Positions 8,670 to 18,001 of a stretch of 64,000 bases of DNA are shown one piece after another; within the stretch, counting starts at the first letter, position 1; every line of letters starts with the position of its first letter. Under the pieces are notes generated by a model. That model saw only the letters and a program-made list of their open reading frames with translations, did not search any database and was not told the DNA's origin. The DNA comes from Vannielia litorea. Its GTDB lineage: Bacteria; Pseudomonadota; Alphaproteobacteria; Rhodobacterales; Rhodobacteraceae. The DNA is taken from the NCBI RefSeq assembly GCF_900142295.1, contig NZ_FSRL01000001.1:3348001-3412000 (forward strand). The letters run 5' to 3'. A program made the position numbers and the translations under genes.

Positions 8670-10203
8670 CGGCCCGCCCTCCCCGGTCGAAGATCCAGAA
8701 CAGTGCCAGCGAGAGCGCGAGCAGAAGGAGGGCCGCGCCTGCCGCCTGATCGAGCCGGTAGGAGGCCATCAGGCGGTAGAGCTGCAAGGGCAGCGTGGCC
8801 GTGTCGCCATCGGCGAAGAGCGTGATCACCCCGAGGTCTCCCATCGAGAGCGCCGCCGCCAGCCCGAGCGCAAAGCCGATGGGCCGCCGCAGCGTGGGCA
8901 GCGTCACCAGCCGGAACCGCGCCCAGCCGCGCATCCCCAGGCTCTCCGCCAGCCGCCCCTTGCCCGCCCGCATCTCGCGCGCGGCGGGCACGAGGGCCGC
9001 CAGCGCGAAGGGCAGCGCCAGCACCGCGTTCACCAGTGCCGTCACCACCAGGGCAATCTCGTCGGGCCGCACCCAGCGGTAGCTGAGGATGAAGAGCCCC
9101 GTGCCGATCACCAGTGGCGAGGCCGCGATGGGCAGCACGCCCAGGAGCTGCACCCAGAGCCCGCGCCGCGCCGCCAGGGCCATCGGCAGCGCCAGAGCGA
9201 GGCAAAGCGCCGCCGAGGCCAGCGCCACCGCCACCGACCGCGCCGCAGCCGCCCAGACCGCACCGGGCATCTCCACGAGCCCGCCCATGCCCCGCAGCGC
9301 CACCGCAGAGAGCGGCGCGAGCAGGAACAGCCCGGCCAGCGACACGCACAGCCCGTCCTGCACCCTGAGCCAGCAGCCGCCGTCCCAGCGGCGCACCACG
9401 CCGCCGAGGCCGCCCGCAAACACCGCAGGCCGCGCCAGCCCCCAGGCCAGCGCCGCCGCCACGCCCGCGAGCGCAAACTGGACCAGCCCCAGCACCGAGG
9501 CCGCGCCGAGATCGAAGTCGAACCGGAAGGCCTGGTAGATCGCCAGCTCGACCGTTGTCGCACCGGGGCCTCCGCCCAGCGCCAGTGCCACCGCGAAGCT
9601 GGTCAGGCAGAGCGCGAAGATCAGCAGCCACGCGCCCGGCACCACGCCGCGCAGCATCGGCCATTCGAGGCTGCGCTGGATCGCGCCCGATCCCATGCCG
9701 AGCGAGGCCGCCAGCCGAAACCGCTCTGCCGGGATCGAGAGCCAGCCCTGAAGGATCAGGCGCACCGCCAGGGGCAGGTTGAAGAACACATGCGCAAGGA
9801 TCACGCCATGGGCGCCGAAGAGGCTCACCTCGGGCAGTCCGAGGGCGCCCAGCGTGCCGTTCACCACGCCCGAGCGCCCGAACACGGCGACCAGCCCCAG
9901 CACCGCCACGATGGTCGGCAGGATGAAGGGCGCACCCATGAGGGTGATGACAAGGCCGCGCCCGGCAAACCGCCGCCGCGCCAGCGCGCGGGCCACCGGG
10001 ATTGCCAGGACCACGCTCACCGTGGCCGAAACCACCGCCTGCCAGACCGTGAACCACAGCGCATCCCGCGCCGCCGGGCCGACGCCCGCAAGGCCTTCGG
10101 CCCGCCAGGCCACCGCCGCAAGCGTGCCCAGCGTCAGCGCCACGATGAGCGCCGCCGCCAGGCCCGCGAGGGCGCGGGTTACTGGCTCAGGCCCTGTCGC
10201 CAC
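8656..10203 (-). CDS. thiP: thiamine/thiamine-pyrophosphate ABC transporter permease
   Basis: A 515-residue inner-membrane permease with two homologous halves, each of about six helices and each carrying a binding-protein-dependent transport signature loop with an EAA-like alanine/glycine segment. This duplicated architecture is typical of ThiP. The start is GTG at 10203, overlapping the end of thiB by 25 bases; the 3' end overlaps thiQ by 14 bases, so the three genes are translationally linked. Confidence 0.93.
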   Translation of the reverse strand: MATGPEPVTRALAGLAAALIVALTLGTLAAVAWRAEGLAGVGPAARDALWFTVWQAVVSATVSVVLAIPVARALARRRFAGRGLVITLMGAPFILPTIVAVLGLVAVFGRSGVVNGTLGALGLPEVSLFGAHGVILAHVFFNLPLAVRLILQGWLSIPAERFRLAASLGMGSGAIQRSLEWPMLRGVVPGAWLLIFALCLTSFAVALALGGGPGATTVELAIYQAFRFDFDLGAASVLGLVQFALAGVAAALAWGLARPAVFAGGLGGVVRRWDGGCWLRVQDGLCVSLAGLFLLAPLSAVALRGMGGLVEMPGAVWAAAARSVAVALASAALCLALALPMALAARRGLWVQLLGVLPIAASPLVIGTGLFILSYRWVRPDEIALVVTALVNAVLALPFALAALVPAAREMRAGKGRLAESLGMRGWARFRLVTLPTLRRPIGFALGLAAALSMGDLGVITLFADGDTATLPLQLYRLMASYRLDQAAGAALLLLALSLALFWIFDRGGRADAGA

Positions 10204-11153
10204 GTCTCGATCGCATCGGCCTTCAGGGCCTCGGCCTTTCCGGCCTCGACGTAGATGACCTTGTCCGGCACCGGCAGATCACGAAACACCTGCGGCAGCT
10301 TCTCCTCGGCCAGCCTGGCCGGAAAGCTCCAGTTGCCCTCCGGGATCGCCTGCTGGAAGCCTTCGCTCAGGATGAAATCCATGAACCCTTGCGCCAGTTC
10401 CGGCTGATCGGTCCCGGCAAGCCGCGCGGCCAGCTCGACGTAAAGGTAGTTTCCCTCCTCGAAGATTGCCGCCTTCTTGCTCTCGTCGCTCTCGGCCATG
10501 ATGTGATAGGCGGGCGAGGTGGTGAAACTCAGCACCATGTCGGCCTCGCCCTCGGTGAAGAGCCCGTAGGCCTCGCTCCAGCCCTTTGTCACCGTCAGGA
10601 TCTTCGGAGCGAGCCGGGCCCAGGCCTCGCCGGCCTTGTCGCCGTAGAGTGCCTCGACCCACATCACCAGCGCCAGCCCCGCCGCCGAGGCGCGCGGGTC
10701 CTGGATCACGATGCGGGTGTCGTCGGGCAGCGCCAGCAGCGCCTCGAAGCTCTCGGGCGGGGTCGCGGTGCGCGCGTCGTAGATGAAGGCGAGGTGGCTC
10801 CAGTCGAAGGGCAGAAAGGTGTCGTCCGTCCACGAAACGGGCATGGTCAGAGACGAAACATCCTGCCCGTGCGGCGCAAAGAGGCCACTCTCGGCGGCCC
10901 GCGCGATCTCGTCCTGGCTCAGGCCGATGGCCACGTCTGCCTCGGTGCGCTCGCCCTCCAGCAGGATGCGCGGCAGCACGTCGCCGGTGACGAACTCCAG
11001 CGCGCAGCCACATTCGGCCTCCCAGGCCGTCTTGATCGCGGGGCCGGGGCCCCACTCGCTGGCAAAGTAGTCGGGCGCATAGACCGTCAGGGTTTCTGCC
11101 GTTGCCACCTGCGCGACAAGGGCAAGTCCCGCGGCGATGAGGGGGGTCTTCAT
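10179..11153 (-). CDS. thiB: thiamine ABC transporter substrate-binding protein
   Basis: A 324-residue periplasmic binding protein. A signal peptide ends at residue 19 (VATA). The mature part begins ETLTVYAPDYFASEWGPG, typical of the ThiB/iron-type extracellular solute-binding family. ATG 11153 was chosen because it starts the signal peptide and has GGAT upstream; open reading further upstream runs into the riboswitch. First gene of the thiBPQ operon. Confidence 0.93.
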   Translation of the reverse strand: MKTPLIAAGLALVAQVATAETLTVYAPDYFASEWGPGPAIKTAWEAECGCALEFVTGDVLPRILLEGERTEADVAIGLSQDEIARAAESGLFAPHGQDVSSLTMPVSWTDDTFLPFDWSHLAFIYDARTATPPESFEALLALPDDTRIVIQDPRASAAGLALVMWVEALYGDKAGEAWARLAPKILTVTKGWSEAYGLFTEGEADMVLSFTTSPAYHIMAESDESKKAAIFEEGNYLYVELAARLAGTDQPELAQGFMDFILSEGFQQAIPEGNWSFPARLAEEKLPQVFRDLPVPDKVIYVEAGKAEALKADAIETWRQGLSQ

Positions 11154-11203
11154 GGGTATCCTCCATTGCATGCGGGCGGAGCGGGCAATCGAGGAGACTC
11201 GAA

Positions 11204-11300
11204 ACCTTCCCTCCGCCGGTTCTAGCCGGTTCAGGTTCAACGGGTTCGCGGCGCATCAAGCCGCATCTCAGCCCCCAATTCAGGGGCACCCCGAGGTGAG
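11204..11300 (-). ncRNA. TPP riboswitch (THI element)
   Basis: Read on the minus strand, the conserved TPP-aptamer blocks appear in order: CGGGGTGC, GGCTGAGA, a variable stem, GAACCCG, GAACCTGA, then GGCTAGAACC and GGCGGAGGGAAGG. It lies about 50 bases upstream of thiB. TPP binding would lower thiBPQ expression, most likely by hiding the thiB ribosome-binding site, because no clear terminator is seen between aptamer and start codon. Confidence 0.95.
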
Positions 11301-11420
11301 GCGCAGCATAGAGCGGCGCGCGGCCTTGGCAAGCAGGTCACACATGCCGCGCCGCAGCATCGCGGGCCTTTCCTTTCAGCCGGCCGCTCCTAGGATATTC
11401 GGCAATCCAAAGGAGGCCCC

Positions 11421-12170
11421 ATGCTTCGCGCCATCGCTCTAGCCCTGCTGCTCCCCCTTCCCGCCCTCGCTCAGGAGGCAGGCGGCTTTCGCTCGGTCGG
11501 TCTGACGCTGGACGGCGGCGGGCACCCGGCGGGCGACTATTTCGGCATCCTGGCCGAAACCCGGGCGGTCTATCCCCTCGGCTGGGCCGAACTCGGGGTG
11601 GACCTGACCCTGTCATCCGCCGAGGCCGACTCGAGGGACCTTAGGACCGCAGGCGCGCTGCTCCACCTCACCGCCCGCCCCGCCGGCTGGGTGGCCGTGG
11701 GCCCCTATGTCTGGCTGGGCAGCCAGAGCGAGGGCAGAATGGCCACCGCCCTCGGCGTCGAGGCCGCCGTCCGCTCTCCCTCGGGCTGGGGCGGCGAACT
11801 GTGGTTCGGTGAAACCTGGGGCGGCGTCCTGGGCGAGGAGGGCTATGCCACCAACAAGGGCCTGCGCGTCAGCTACGACGGCGCGGGCGCCCTCTCCGGC
11901 TATGCCGAGCTGATGAAGGACACGGTGAACCTGAGTGCCGGGGACGAGGACTACTACCGCCTCGCCTTCGGCGTCGAGGCTCCCGTCACCGTGATCGGGG
12001 ACCGCGAGATGACGGTCTCCCTCGCCACCGGCCAGCACCACTTCGACCTTCTGGACGAGCGCGAGAACTGGGTTTCGGTCGGGATCAGCATCCCGCTGGC
12101 GCCGGCCGGCCCCCGCAAGCCCGACTTTTCCTCGCGCCGGGGCGTGACCCATTATTTGCCAATGCCCTGA
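11421..12170 (+). CDS. exported protein of unknown function, barrel-like
   Basis: A 249-residue protein with a clean signal peptide (cleavage after residue 17, PALA), no cysteines, and many short alternating strands with glycine and aromatic residues (GGELWFGETWGG, VGPYVWLG). This suggests an outer-membrane or periplasmic beta-rich protein. It does not end with an aromatic residue, so barrel membership is uncertain. An ideal AAAGGAGG precedes the ATG. I do not recognise the family. It stands alone between the divergent thi operon and aroC. Confidence 0.72.
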   Translation: MLRAIALALLLPLPALAQEAGGFRSVGLTLDGGGHPAGDYFGILAETRAVYPLGWAELGVDLTLSSAEADSRDLRTAGALLHLTARPAGWVAVGPYVWLGSQSEGRMATALGVEAAVRSPSGWGGELWFGETWGGVLGEEGYATNKGLRVSYDGAGALSGYAELMKDTVNLSAGDEDYYRLAFGVEAPVTVIGDREMTVSLATGQHHFDLLDERENWVSVGISIPLAPAGPRKPDFSSRRGVTHYLPMP

Positions 12171-12216
12171 GGCGGTAACCACGGGGTTTCCCTGGGCCCC
12201 GCCGTTCCGTTTCTCC

Positions 12217-12245
12217 TTGGCACCGCGCCCCTGCTTGGGTAACTC
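12217..12245 (+). promoter_or_regulatory. candidate aroC promoter
   Basis: TTGGCA (12217-12222), a 17-base spacer, and TAACTC (12240-12245) lie 25 bases before the aroC start codon. Both boxes match consensus at most positions and the spacing is ideal. Confidence 0.42.
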
Positions 12246-12269
12246 CTTGCCCGCAAAGGAGCCCCGTCC

Positions 12270-13373
12270 ATGAGCCTCAACACCTTCGGCCACCTCTTCC
12301 GCGTCACCACCTGGGGCGAGAGCCACGGCCCGGCGCTCGGCTGTACGGTCGATGGCTGCCCGCCCGGCGTGCCGGTCACGGCCGAGGAGCTCCAGCACTG
12401 GCTCGACAAGCGCAAGCCGGGGCAGAACAAGTACACCACCCAGCGCCGCGAGGCCGACGAGGTCGAGATCCTCTCGGGCGTCTTCGAGGGCGTCACCACC
12501 GGCACGCCGGTGCAGCTGATGATCCGCAACACCGACCAGCGCTCCAAGGATTATGGCGACATCGCCGAAAAGTTCCGCCCCGGCCACGCCGATATCACCT
12601 ACTGGCAGAAATACGGCATCAGGGACTATCGCGGCGGCGGGCGCTCCTCGGCGCGCGAAACCGCGGCCCGCGTGGCCGCCGGCGGGCTGGCGCGCAACGC
12701 GCTGGCCCGGCTGGTGCCCGGCCTCTCGATCAAGGGCTTCATGGTGAGCATGGGCGAGCGCGCCGCCGACCCCGCGCGCTACGACATGGCCGAGATCGAC
12801 CGCAACCCCTTCTGGACACCCGATGCCCGCGCCGCCGCGGACTGGGCCGGCTATCTCGACGACCTGCGCAAGAGCGGCAACTCCGTGGGCGCGGTGATCG
12901 AGGTGGTGGCCACGGGCGCGCCTGCCGGCCTCGGTGCCCCGGTCTACGGCAAGCTCGACACCGACCTGGCCGCCGCGATGATGAGCATCAACGCGGTCAA
13001 GGGCGTGGAGATCGGAGACGGCTTTGCCGCCGCCCGCCTCACCGGCGAGCAGAACGCCGACGAGATCGCCATGAGCCAGGGCGGGCCGGTCTACTCTTCC
13101 AACCACGCGGGCGGCATCCTCGGCGGCATTTCCACCGGGCAGGACATTGTCGTGCGCTTTGCCGTCAAGCCGACCAGCTCGATCCTGAAACCCCGCAAGA
13201 CCATCACCAAGTCGGGCGAAGAGACCGAGATCATCACCAAGGGCCGCCACGATCCCTGCGTCGGCATCCGCGCGGTGCCGGTGGGCGAGGCGATGATGGC
13301 CTGCGTGCTGCTCGATCACATCCTGCTGCATCGCGGGCAGGTGGGTGAAGGGCTGCCCGGAAAGATCGGCTGA
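12270..13373 (+). CDS. aroC: chorismate synthase
   Basis: It converts 5-enolpyruvylshikimate-3-phosphate to chorismate using reduced FMN, the last step of the shikimate pathway. The 367-residue length is standard. Signatures: [17 protein letters not shown] at the N-terminus, the [19 protein letters not shown] block near residues 120-137, and a C-terminal segment with [11 protein letters not shown] and KPTSSI. An AAAGGAG site precedes the ATG. Monocistronic by spacing. Confidence 0.97.
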   Translation: MSLNTFGHLFRVTTWGESHGPALGCTVDGCPPGVPVTAEELQHWLDKRKPGQNKYTTQRREADEVEILSGVFEGVTTGTPVQLMIRNTDQRSKDYGDIAEKFRPGHADITYWQKYGIRDYRGGGRSSARETAARVAAGGLARNALARLVPGLSIKGFMVSMGERAADPARYDMAEIDRNPFWTPDARAAADWAGYLDDLRKSGNSVGAVIEVVATGAPAGLGAPVYGKLDTDLAAAMMSINAVKGVEIGDGFAAARLTGEQNADEIAMSQGGPVYSSNHAGGILGGISTGQDIVVRFAVKPTSSILKPRKTITKSGEETEIITKGRHDPCVGIRAVPVGEAMMACVLLDHILLHRGQVGEGLPGKIG

Positions 13374-13436
13374 CGGCTTCACAGGCTGTGTCAAAGCATG
13401 CAATCTGTCCGGCATTAACCAACCGGGACTTTGAGA

Positions 13437-14426
13437 ATGACCGACTTTTCCTTTGGCACATCCATGACCGTGATGCGCCGCACCGCCCCCTTCATCCTCT
13501 TCCGCATGGTCGTCTACTTCGGGATCGCCGTGGCCTATGTGGTGGTCACCGGCACCGGCGCGGGCATCGGCTGGACGGTGGGGCTTGCCGGCACCGATGA
13601 CTTCCAGGCCTCCAGTACCGTCTGGGGCGGCGCAATCGGCCTCGGCGCCACCGCCGCCGTGCTCTACTTTCTGCGCGAATACATCCTCTACATGGTGAAG
13701 GCCGGGCACATCGCCGTGATGGTGGAGTATCTCGAGGGCAAGGACCTGCCCGAGGGGCGCAGCCAGATCGCCCATGCGCAGGCCGTCGTGAAGGAGCGCT
13801 TTGGAGCCGCCAACACGCTCTTCGCGCTGGATCAGATCGTCAAGGGCGTGCTCAAGGTGGTGGTGGGCATCATCCAGGGCATCGCCAACTTTCTGCCCAT
13901 CCCCGGCCTCGACGGCGCGGTAAAGCTCATCCGCGCCTTCCTCAAAACCGCCGTCGGCCTGCTCGACGAGGTGATCCTCGGCCATCTCATCCGCACCCGC
14001 GCCGAGAATCCCTGGTCCGGTGGCCGCGATGCGCTGGTGCTCTACGCCCAGAACGCCAAGCCGATGCTGATGAACGCTGCCTGGATCGCGCTGGCCTCCT
14101 GGATCCTCTCCTTCGTGGTCTTCCTCCTCATGCTCGCCCCGGCGGCGCTGGTGGTCTGGCTCATCCCCGGCAGCTGGTCGGCGGGCGGCTTCATCTTTGC
14201 CATCATCTTCGCCTGGGCGGTGAAGGCGGCGCTGATCGAGCCCTTCGCCATCGCCTGCCTGCTCCAGGCCTACTTCAAGGTCACCGACGGGCAAACACCA
14301 AACCCCGAGTGGACGGCCAAGCTCGACGGGGCCTCGAAGAAGTTCAAGGAGATGGGCCAGAAGGCCGCCAGTTGGGCGACCGGCGGCCGTGTCGGCGGCG
14401 CGCGCCCGGAGGCGCCCGCTCCCTGA
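13437..14426 (+). CDS. multi-pass inner-membrane protein, unknown function
   Basis: A 329-residue protein. Helices can be read near residues 19-45, 58-78, 130-150 (weak), 215-250 and 250-280, and a polar C-terminal tail rich in Lys, Gly and Pro follows (TDGQTPNPEW onwards). The middle contains a hydrophilic segment with LEGKDLPEGRSQIAHAQAVVKERF. I cannot assign a named family. ATG 13437 was preferred over a TTG two codons upstream. A hairpin terminator follows at 14441. Confidence 0.78.
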   Translation: MTDFSFGTSMTVMRRTAPFILFRMVVYFGIAVAYVVVTGTGAGIGWTVGLAGTDDFQASSTVWGGAIGLGATAAVLYFLREYILYMVKAGHIAVMVEYLEGKDLPEGRSQIAHAQAVVKERFGAANTLFALDQIVKGVLKVVVGIIQGIANFLPIPGLDGAVKLIRAFLKTAVGLLDEVILGHLIRTRAENPWSGGRDALVLYAQNAKPMLMNAAWIALASWILSFVVFLLMLAPAALVVWLIPGSWSAGGFIFAIIFAWAVKAALIEPFAIACLLQAYFKVTDGQTPNPEWTAKLDGASKKFKEMGQKAASWATGGRVGGARPEAPAP

Positions 14427-14440
14427 CACCGCCCCTGCCA

Positions 14441-14474
14441 CGGCTCCTGACACAACCCTGTCAGGGGCCGTTTG
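14441..14474 (+). terminator. terminator-like hairpin after the membrane-protein gene
   Basis: CGGCTCCTGAC pairs with GTCAGGGGCCG (11 bp with one G-U pair) across an 8-base loop, followed by TTTGC. It is placed 14 bases after the stop codon and just before the ribosome-binding site of the GST gene. The T-tract is short. Confidence 0.5.
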
Positions 14475-14507
14475 CTATGGTGCCTCCAGAAACACGAGGA
14501 GACACCC

Positions 14508-15107
14508 ATGATCACCTTCTACCACGCCCCCAACTCCCGCAGCGGCACAGTGGCCATCGCCATCGAAGAAATGGGGCTTTCAGGTGAAATAGAGACGAAG
14601 ATCGTCTCTGTTCCACGGCAAGACGGCTCCGGCGGCCCCGACGCCGCCAACCCGCACCCCGAAAAGAAGGTGCCGGCGCTGGAGGTGGACGGAACGCTCG
14701 TCACCGAACGCGCCGCCATCCTGGCGCTGCTCTCCGAGCTCTTTCCCGAGGCGCCCACCGCCATCCCGCCGGGACACCCCGACCGGGGGCCCTTTCTGAT
14801 GTGGCTGGCCTATTATGCCGGCGTCGTGGAGCCGCTGATCATGGGCATGGTCTGCGAGGTGAGCGACTCGCCGATCTGGATCACCACCTACCGCGACATG
14901 GCGGCCATGGCCGAGCGGATGGAATCGGCGCTGGCGGACCGGGACTATCTGCTCGAAAGCGGCTTTTCTGCCGCCGATCTCATCATGGCCTCGCCCTACA
15001 TGTGGAAGCGCGACTGGCTGCCCAAGGTGCCGGTGATCGAGGCCTGGTTCGAGCGCGTCAAGGGCCGCCCCGCGGTGCAGGCCGTGGCCATGCGCGACAA
15101 CCCGTAG
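14508..15107 (+). CDS. glutathione S-transferase family protein
   Basis: A 199-residue GST. The N-terminal thioredoxin-like domain has FYHAPNSRSG, KKVPALEVDGT with the cis-proline, and TERAAILALLSE; the C-terminal helical domain contains FSAADLIMASPYMW with the conserved aspartate. The start at 14508 follows an AGGAGA ribosome-binding site by 7 bases. It is convergent with the DMT transporter gene. It is the second of three GST-fold genes in the window and is not closely similar to the others. Confidence 0.88.
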   Translation: MITFYHAPNSRSGTVAIAIEEMGLSGEIETKIVSVPRQDGSGGPDAANPHPEKKVPALEVDGTLVTERAAILALLSELFPEAPTAIPPGHPDRGPFLMWLAYYAGVVEPLIMGMVCEVSDSPIWITTYRDMAAMAERMESALADRDYLLESGFSAADLIMASPYMWKRDWLPKVPVIEAWFERVKGRPAVQAVAMRDNP

Positions 15108-15111
15108 GGGC

Positions 15112-15990
15112 TCAGGCCGCTGCCTTCTTCTGCTTGGCCAATTGCACCAGCAGGATGCCCACGGCAATCACCGCCACGCCGACGATGTCGAGCGGGCCGA
15201 TGTGCTCGTCGAGGAAGATCCAGGCCACCAGCACCCCGAAGAACGGGTTGAGAAAGTGGAAGGTGGCGGCCTTCACCGCCCCGATCCGCCCCACCAGCTT
15301 GAACCAGATCCAGGTTGCCAGCAGGCCCGGCACGAAGACGGTGTAGAGAAAGGCCAGCGTCAGCGCGGTACCGGGCGTGTATTCCCACGTCTCGAACAAT
15401 GCCGCAGGGATCACGAGGCAGGCCGCGCCGATGAGCATCTGGTAGCCCACCACCACCATCAGGTTGCCGCCGTCTCCGCTCGCGCCCCGCAGCGCCAGGG
15501 TGGCCACCGCCAACGCCAGGGCCGCCACGGTGCAGAGCGCCACGCCGGGCAGGCTCACGCCCGCCTCCAGCCGCGCGCCCATGATGAGCAATACGCCGCC
15601 GAACCCCATCACCAGCCCCAGCACGCCGATGCGCGGCAACCGGTCGCCCAGCGCCACCCAGCCGATCAGCCCCACCAGCAGCGGCATCGAGGAGGCGATG
15701 ATCGCCGCCAGCCCGGCCTCCACCCATTGCATCGCAATGAAGTTCAGGCCGAGATAGAGCGCATTCTGGCAGATCCCGAAGATCACCGTCGCGCGCCACT
15801 GGTTGCGGGTGAGGTTGAAGCTCTGGCCCAGCGCGCGCGCGATCAGCAGCGCGATGCAGCCCGCCAGGAAGAACCGGATGGAAGACACCGCCAGCGGTGG
15901 CGCCGCCGTCACGATGATCCGCGCCGAAGTAAAGGCCGACGACCAGATGAAGGCAAAGGTCAGCCCCATGAAGATTGCGCGAATGTCCAT
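15112..15990 (-). CDS. EamA/DMT-family membrane transporter
   Basis: A 292-residue protein with about ten membrane helices in two repeated EamA halves; ends of the repeats show the conserved small-residue patterns FIWSSAFTSAR (first) and FLNPFFGVLVAWIFLDEHI (second). Such proteins usually export amino acids or other metabolites; the substrate is not readable. ATG 15990 has GGGAG upstream. Four bases separate its stop from the convergent GST gene. Confidence 0.9.
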   Translation of the reverse strand: MDIRAIFMGLTFAFIWSSAFTSARIIVTAAPPLAVSSIRFFLAGCIALLIARALGQSFNLTRNQWRATVIFGICQNALYLGLNFIAMQWVEAGLAAIIASSMPLLVGLIGWVALGDRLPRIGVLGLVMGFGGVLLIMGARLEAGVSLPGVALCTVAALALAVATLALRGASGDGGNLMVVVGYQMLIGAACLVIPAALFETWEYTPGTALTLAFLYTVFVPGLLATWIWFKLVGRIGAVKAATFHFLNPFFGVLVAWIFLDEHIGPLDIVGVAVIAVGILLVQLAKQKKAAA

Positions 15991-16037
15991 GCCTGCTCCC
16001 TGCCTTTCCCGCACCGGCTACCAAGCAGCCAGGCAAA

Positions 16038-16066
16038 TGAAAAGGCCGCCCGGATGGGGCGGCCTT
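16038..16066 (-). terminator. hup intrinsic terminator
   Basis: AAGGCCGCC pairs perfectly with GGCGGCCTT across a 7-base loop; on the minus strand the stem is followed by TTTTCATTT. It lies 30 bases beyond the hup stop codon and insulates the DMT gene downstream. Confidence 0.8.
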
Positions 16067-16095
16067 GAAAGCCTTGGCAGCTCTTGCGGAAGGGC

Positions 16096-16386
16096 TCAGC
16101 CGTTCACGCTGTCTTTCAGGGCCTTGGCGATGGTCATCTTCACCACCTTGTCGGCCTCTTTCTTGATCTGGTCGCCGGTGGCGGGGTTGCGCACCATGCG
16201 CTCGGGGCGCTCACGGCAGTAGATCTTGCCAACGCCGGGCAGGGTCACGGCGCCGCCGGCCGAAACTTCCTTGGTGATGATCGCGGTGATCGCATCCAGA
16301 GCCGCGCCGGCCGACTTCTTGTCGCTGCCGAGTTCGTCGGCGATCGCGGCAACCAGGGCGGTCTTGGTCATCGGTTTGCTTGCCAT
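16096..16386 (-). CDS. hup: HU-family nucleoid DNA-binding protein
   Basis: A 96-residue protein of standard HU length. It has the N-terminal helical dimerisation region (MTKTALVAAIADELG), then the beta-arm region containing GVGKIYCRERPERMVRNPATGDQIKKEA, where HU normally has GFG.F and RNP.TG. The start at 16386 is set by AGGAG eight bases upstream. An inverted repeat sits in the 5' leader (16407-16422). Binds DNA without strong sequence preference and compacts the nucleoid. Confidence 0.95.
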   Translation of the reverse strand: MASKPMTKTALVAAIADELGSDKKSAGAALDAITAIITKEVSAGGAVTLPGVGKIYCRERPERMVRNPATGDQIKKEADKVVKMTIAKALKDSVNG

Positions 16387-16406
16387 GTATCTGTCTCCTC
16401 GTGAGT

Positions 16407-16422
16407 GACCCAAGTCTGGGTC
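16407..16422. repeat. 16-bp inverted repeat in the hup leader
   Basis: GACCCA-AGTC-TGGGTC, perfect 6-bp arms with a 4-base centre, lies 20 bases before the hup start codon. It could be an operator or a small leader hairpin; nothing else is known from the sequence. Confidence 0.45.
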
Positions 16423-16516
16423 TTATGTTAGGCAAATCTACGCCATCTTGCGGCGTCCCACAACGTTTAGTGGGCTTCGAGCCAATAAATCAAGGCGTTT
16501 TCTGCGTTTTTCAGCC

Positions 16517-18001
16517 CTACAGGAAGGCCGTTTCGTCAAAACTGCGCAATTTCCGGCTGTGGAGGCGTTCCAGAGGCATGGTGCGCAGGTGTTCCATGGC
16601 CCGTATCCCGATCAGCAGGTGGTTCGCAACCTGAGATTTATAGAACTCCGAGGCCATGCCGGGCAGTTTCAGCTCGCCGTGCAGCGGCTTGTCGCTGACG
16701 CAGAGCAGCGTGCCGTAGGGCACCCGGAAGCGAAAGCCGTTGGCGGCGATGGTCGCGCTCTCCATGTCGAGCGCGATGGCGCGGCTCTGGCTCAGGCGCT
16801 GCACCGGGCCGGACTGGTCGCGCAGCTCCCAGTTGCGGTTGTCGATGGTCGCCACCGTGCCGGTCCGCATGATCCGCTTCAACTCGAAACCCTCGAGCAT
16901 GGTCACATCGGCCACCGCCTTCTCGAGCGCGATCTGGATCTCTGCCAGCGGCGGGATCGGCACCCAGACGGGCAGATCGTCATCCAGCACGTGGTCCTCG
17001 CGCAGGTAGGCATGGGCCAGCACGAAATCTCCGAGGCTCTGGCTGTTCCTGAGCCCCGCGCAATGCCCCACCATCAGCCAGGCATGCGGCCGGAGCACGG
17101 CGATGTGGTCGGTCGCCGTCTTGGCGTTCGAGGGCCCCACCCCGATGTTGACCAGGGTGATCCCCGCACCGTTCTCGGCCTTCAGGTGGTAGGTCGGCAT
17201 CTGCGGCATCTTCGAGGGCTGCGGCAGCGGCGCCTCCGGGTCGGTGATCTCCACGTTCCCGGTGCTGACAAAGCTGGTGTAGCCGCTCTTCGGATCGGCC
17301 AGCACATGCCGCGCGTAGGCCTCGAACTCCTCGACGTAGAACTGGTAGTTGGTGAAGAGCACGTGGTTCTGAAAATGCTCCGCCGCCGTTGCGGTGTAGT
17401 GGCTGAGCCGGGCCAGCGAATAGTCGATCCGCTGGGCGCTGAAGGGGGCGAGCGCGTGGCTGCCGTCCTCGTGGACATAGCCGAAATCATCCACGATGGC
17501 GTCATTCGTGGTGCTGAGGTCCGGCACGTCGAACACGTCGCGCAGCGGATAGGTCAGCGCCCCGTCCTGCGGCACCGTCACATGGGCATCGTTGGCCACC
17601 GCAAAATGCACCGGGATCGGCGTGGCCGACGGCCCGATCAGCACCGGCTGCCCGTGGTTGCGAATGAGTAGCCCGAGTTGCTGCTTGAGATACGCCCGAA
17701 ACAGGTCCGGCCGGGTGACGGTGGTGCTGTAGGTGCCCGGACCGGCAACATGGCCAAAGCTCAGCCGGCTGTCGGTCTTGGCGTGGCTGGTGGTGGTCAG
17801 CCGGATCTCGGGATAGAAGGCCCGGTACCGCACCGTCGGCGCCTCGCCTGTCACCGCCTCGCTGAAGTGCTTCGAGAGAAACCGGGTCGAAGACCGGTAC
17901 AGCTCCTCGAGCCGCTCCACCGCCTTGCCCGGATCGTCAAACAGCTCGGCCCGCTGCCCCTCCGGCGTTACAACCGGCGTGATCTGCCCGTTCGCGTTCA
18001 C
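16517..18001 (-). CDS. amn: AMP nucleosidase
   Basis: It hydrolyses AMP to adenine and ribose 5-phosphate. The 494-residue protein has an N-terminal Amn-specific domain (to about residue 190, with RYRAFYPEIR and GHVAGPGTYSTTVTRPD) and a C-terminal nucleoside-phosphorylase-like domain with VNIGVGPSNAKT and a DMESATIAANGFRFRVPYGTLLCVSDKPLHG segment. The start is GTG at 18001, overlapping the adenine deaminase stop codon (GTGA), so translation is coupled to ade. Confidence 0.93.
   Translation of the reverse strand: MNANGQITPVVTPEGQRAELFDDPGKAVERLEELYRSSTRFLSKHFSEAVTGEAPTVRYRAFYPEIRLTTTSHAKTDSRLSFGHVAGPGTYSTTVTRPDLFRAYLKQQLGLLIRNHGQPVLIGPSATPIPVHFAVANDAHVTVPQDGALTYPLRDVFDVPDLSTTNDAIVDDFGYVHEDGSHALAPFSAQRIDYSLARLSHYTATAAEHFQNHVLFTNYQFYVEEFEAYARHVLADPKSGYTSFVSTGNVEITDPEAPLPQPSKMPQMPTYHLKAENGAGITLVNIGVGPSNAKTATDHIAVLRPHAWLMVGHCAGLRNSQSLGDFVLAHAYLREDHVLDDDLPVWVPIPPLAEIQIALEKAVADVTMLEGFELKRIMRTGTVATIDNRNWELRDQSGPVQRLSQSRAIALDMESATIAANGFRFRVPYGTLLCVSDKPLHGELKLPGMASEFYKSQVANHLLIGIRAMEHLRTMPLERLHSRKLRSFDETAFL

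Noticed and set aside
8479..10254. 591-codon plus-strand frame opposite thiQ and thiP
   Set aside because: Arg/Pro/Gln-rich antisense shadow of the thiamine transporter genes, which have full family motifs.
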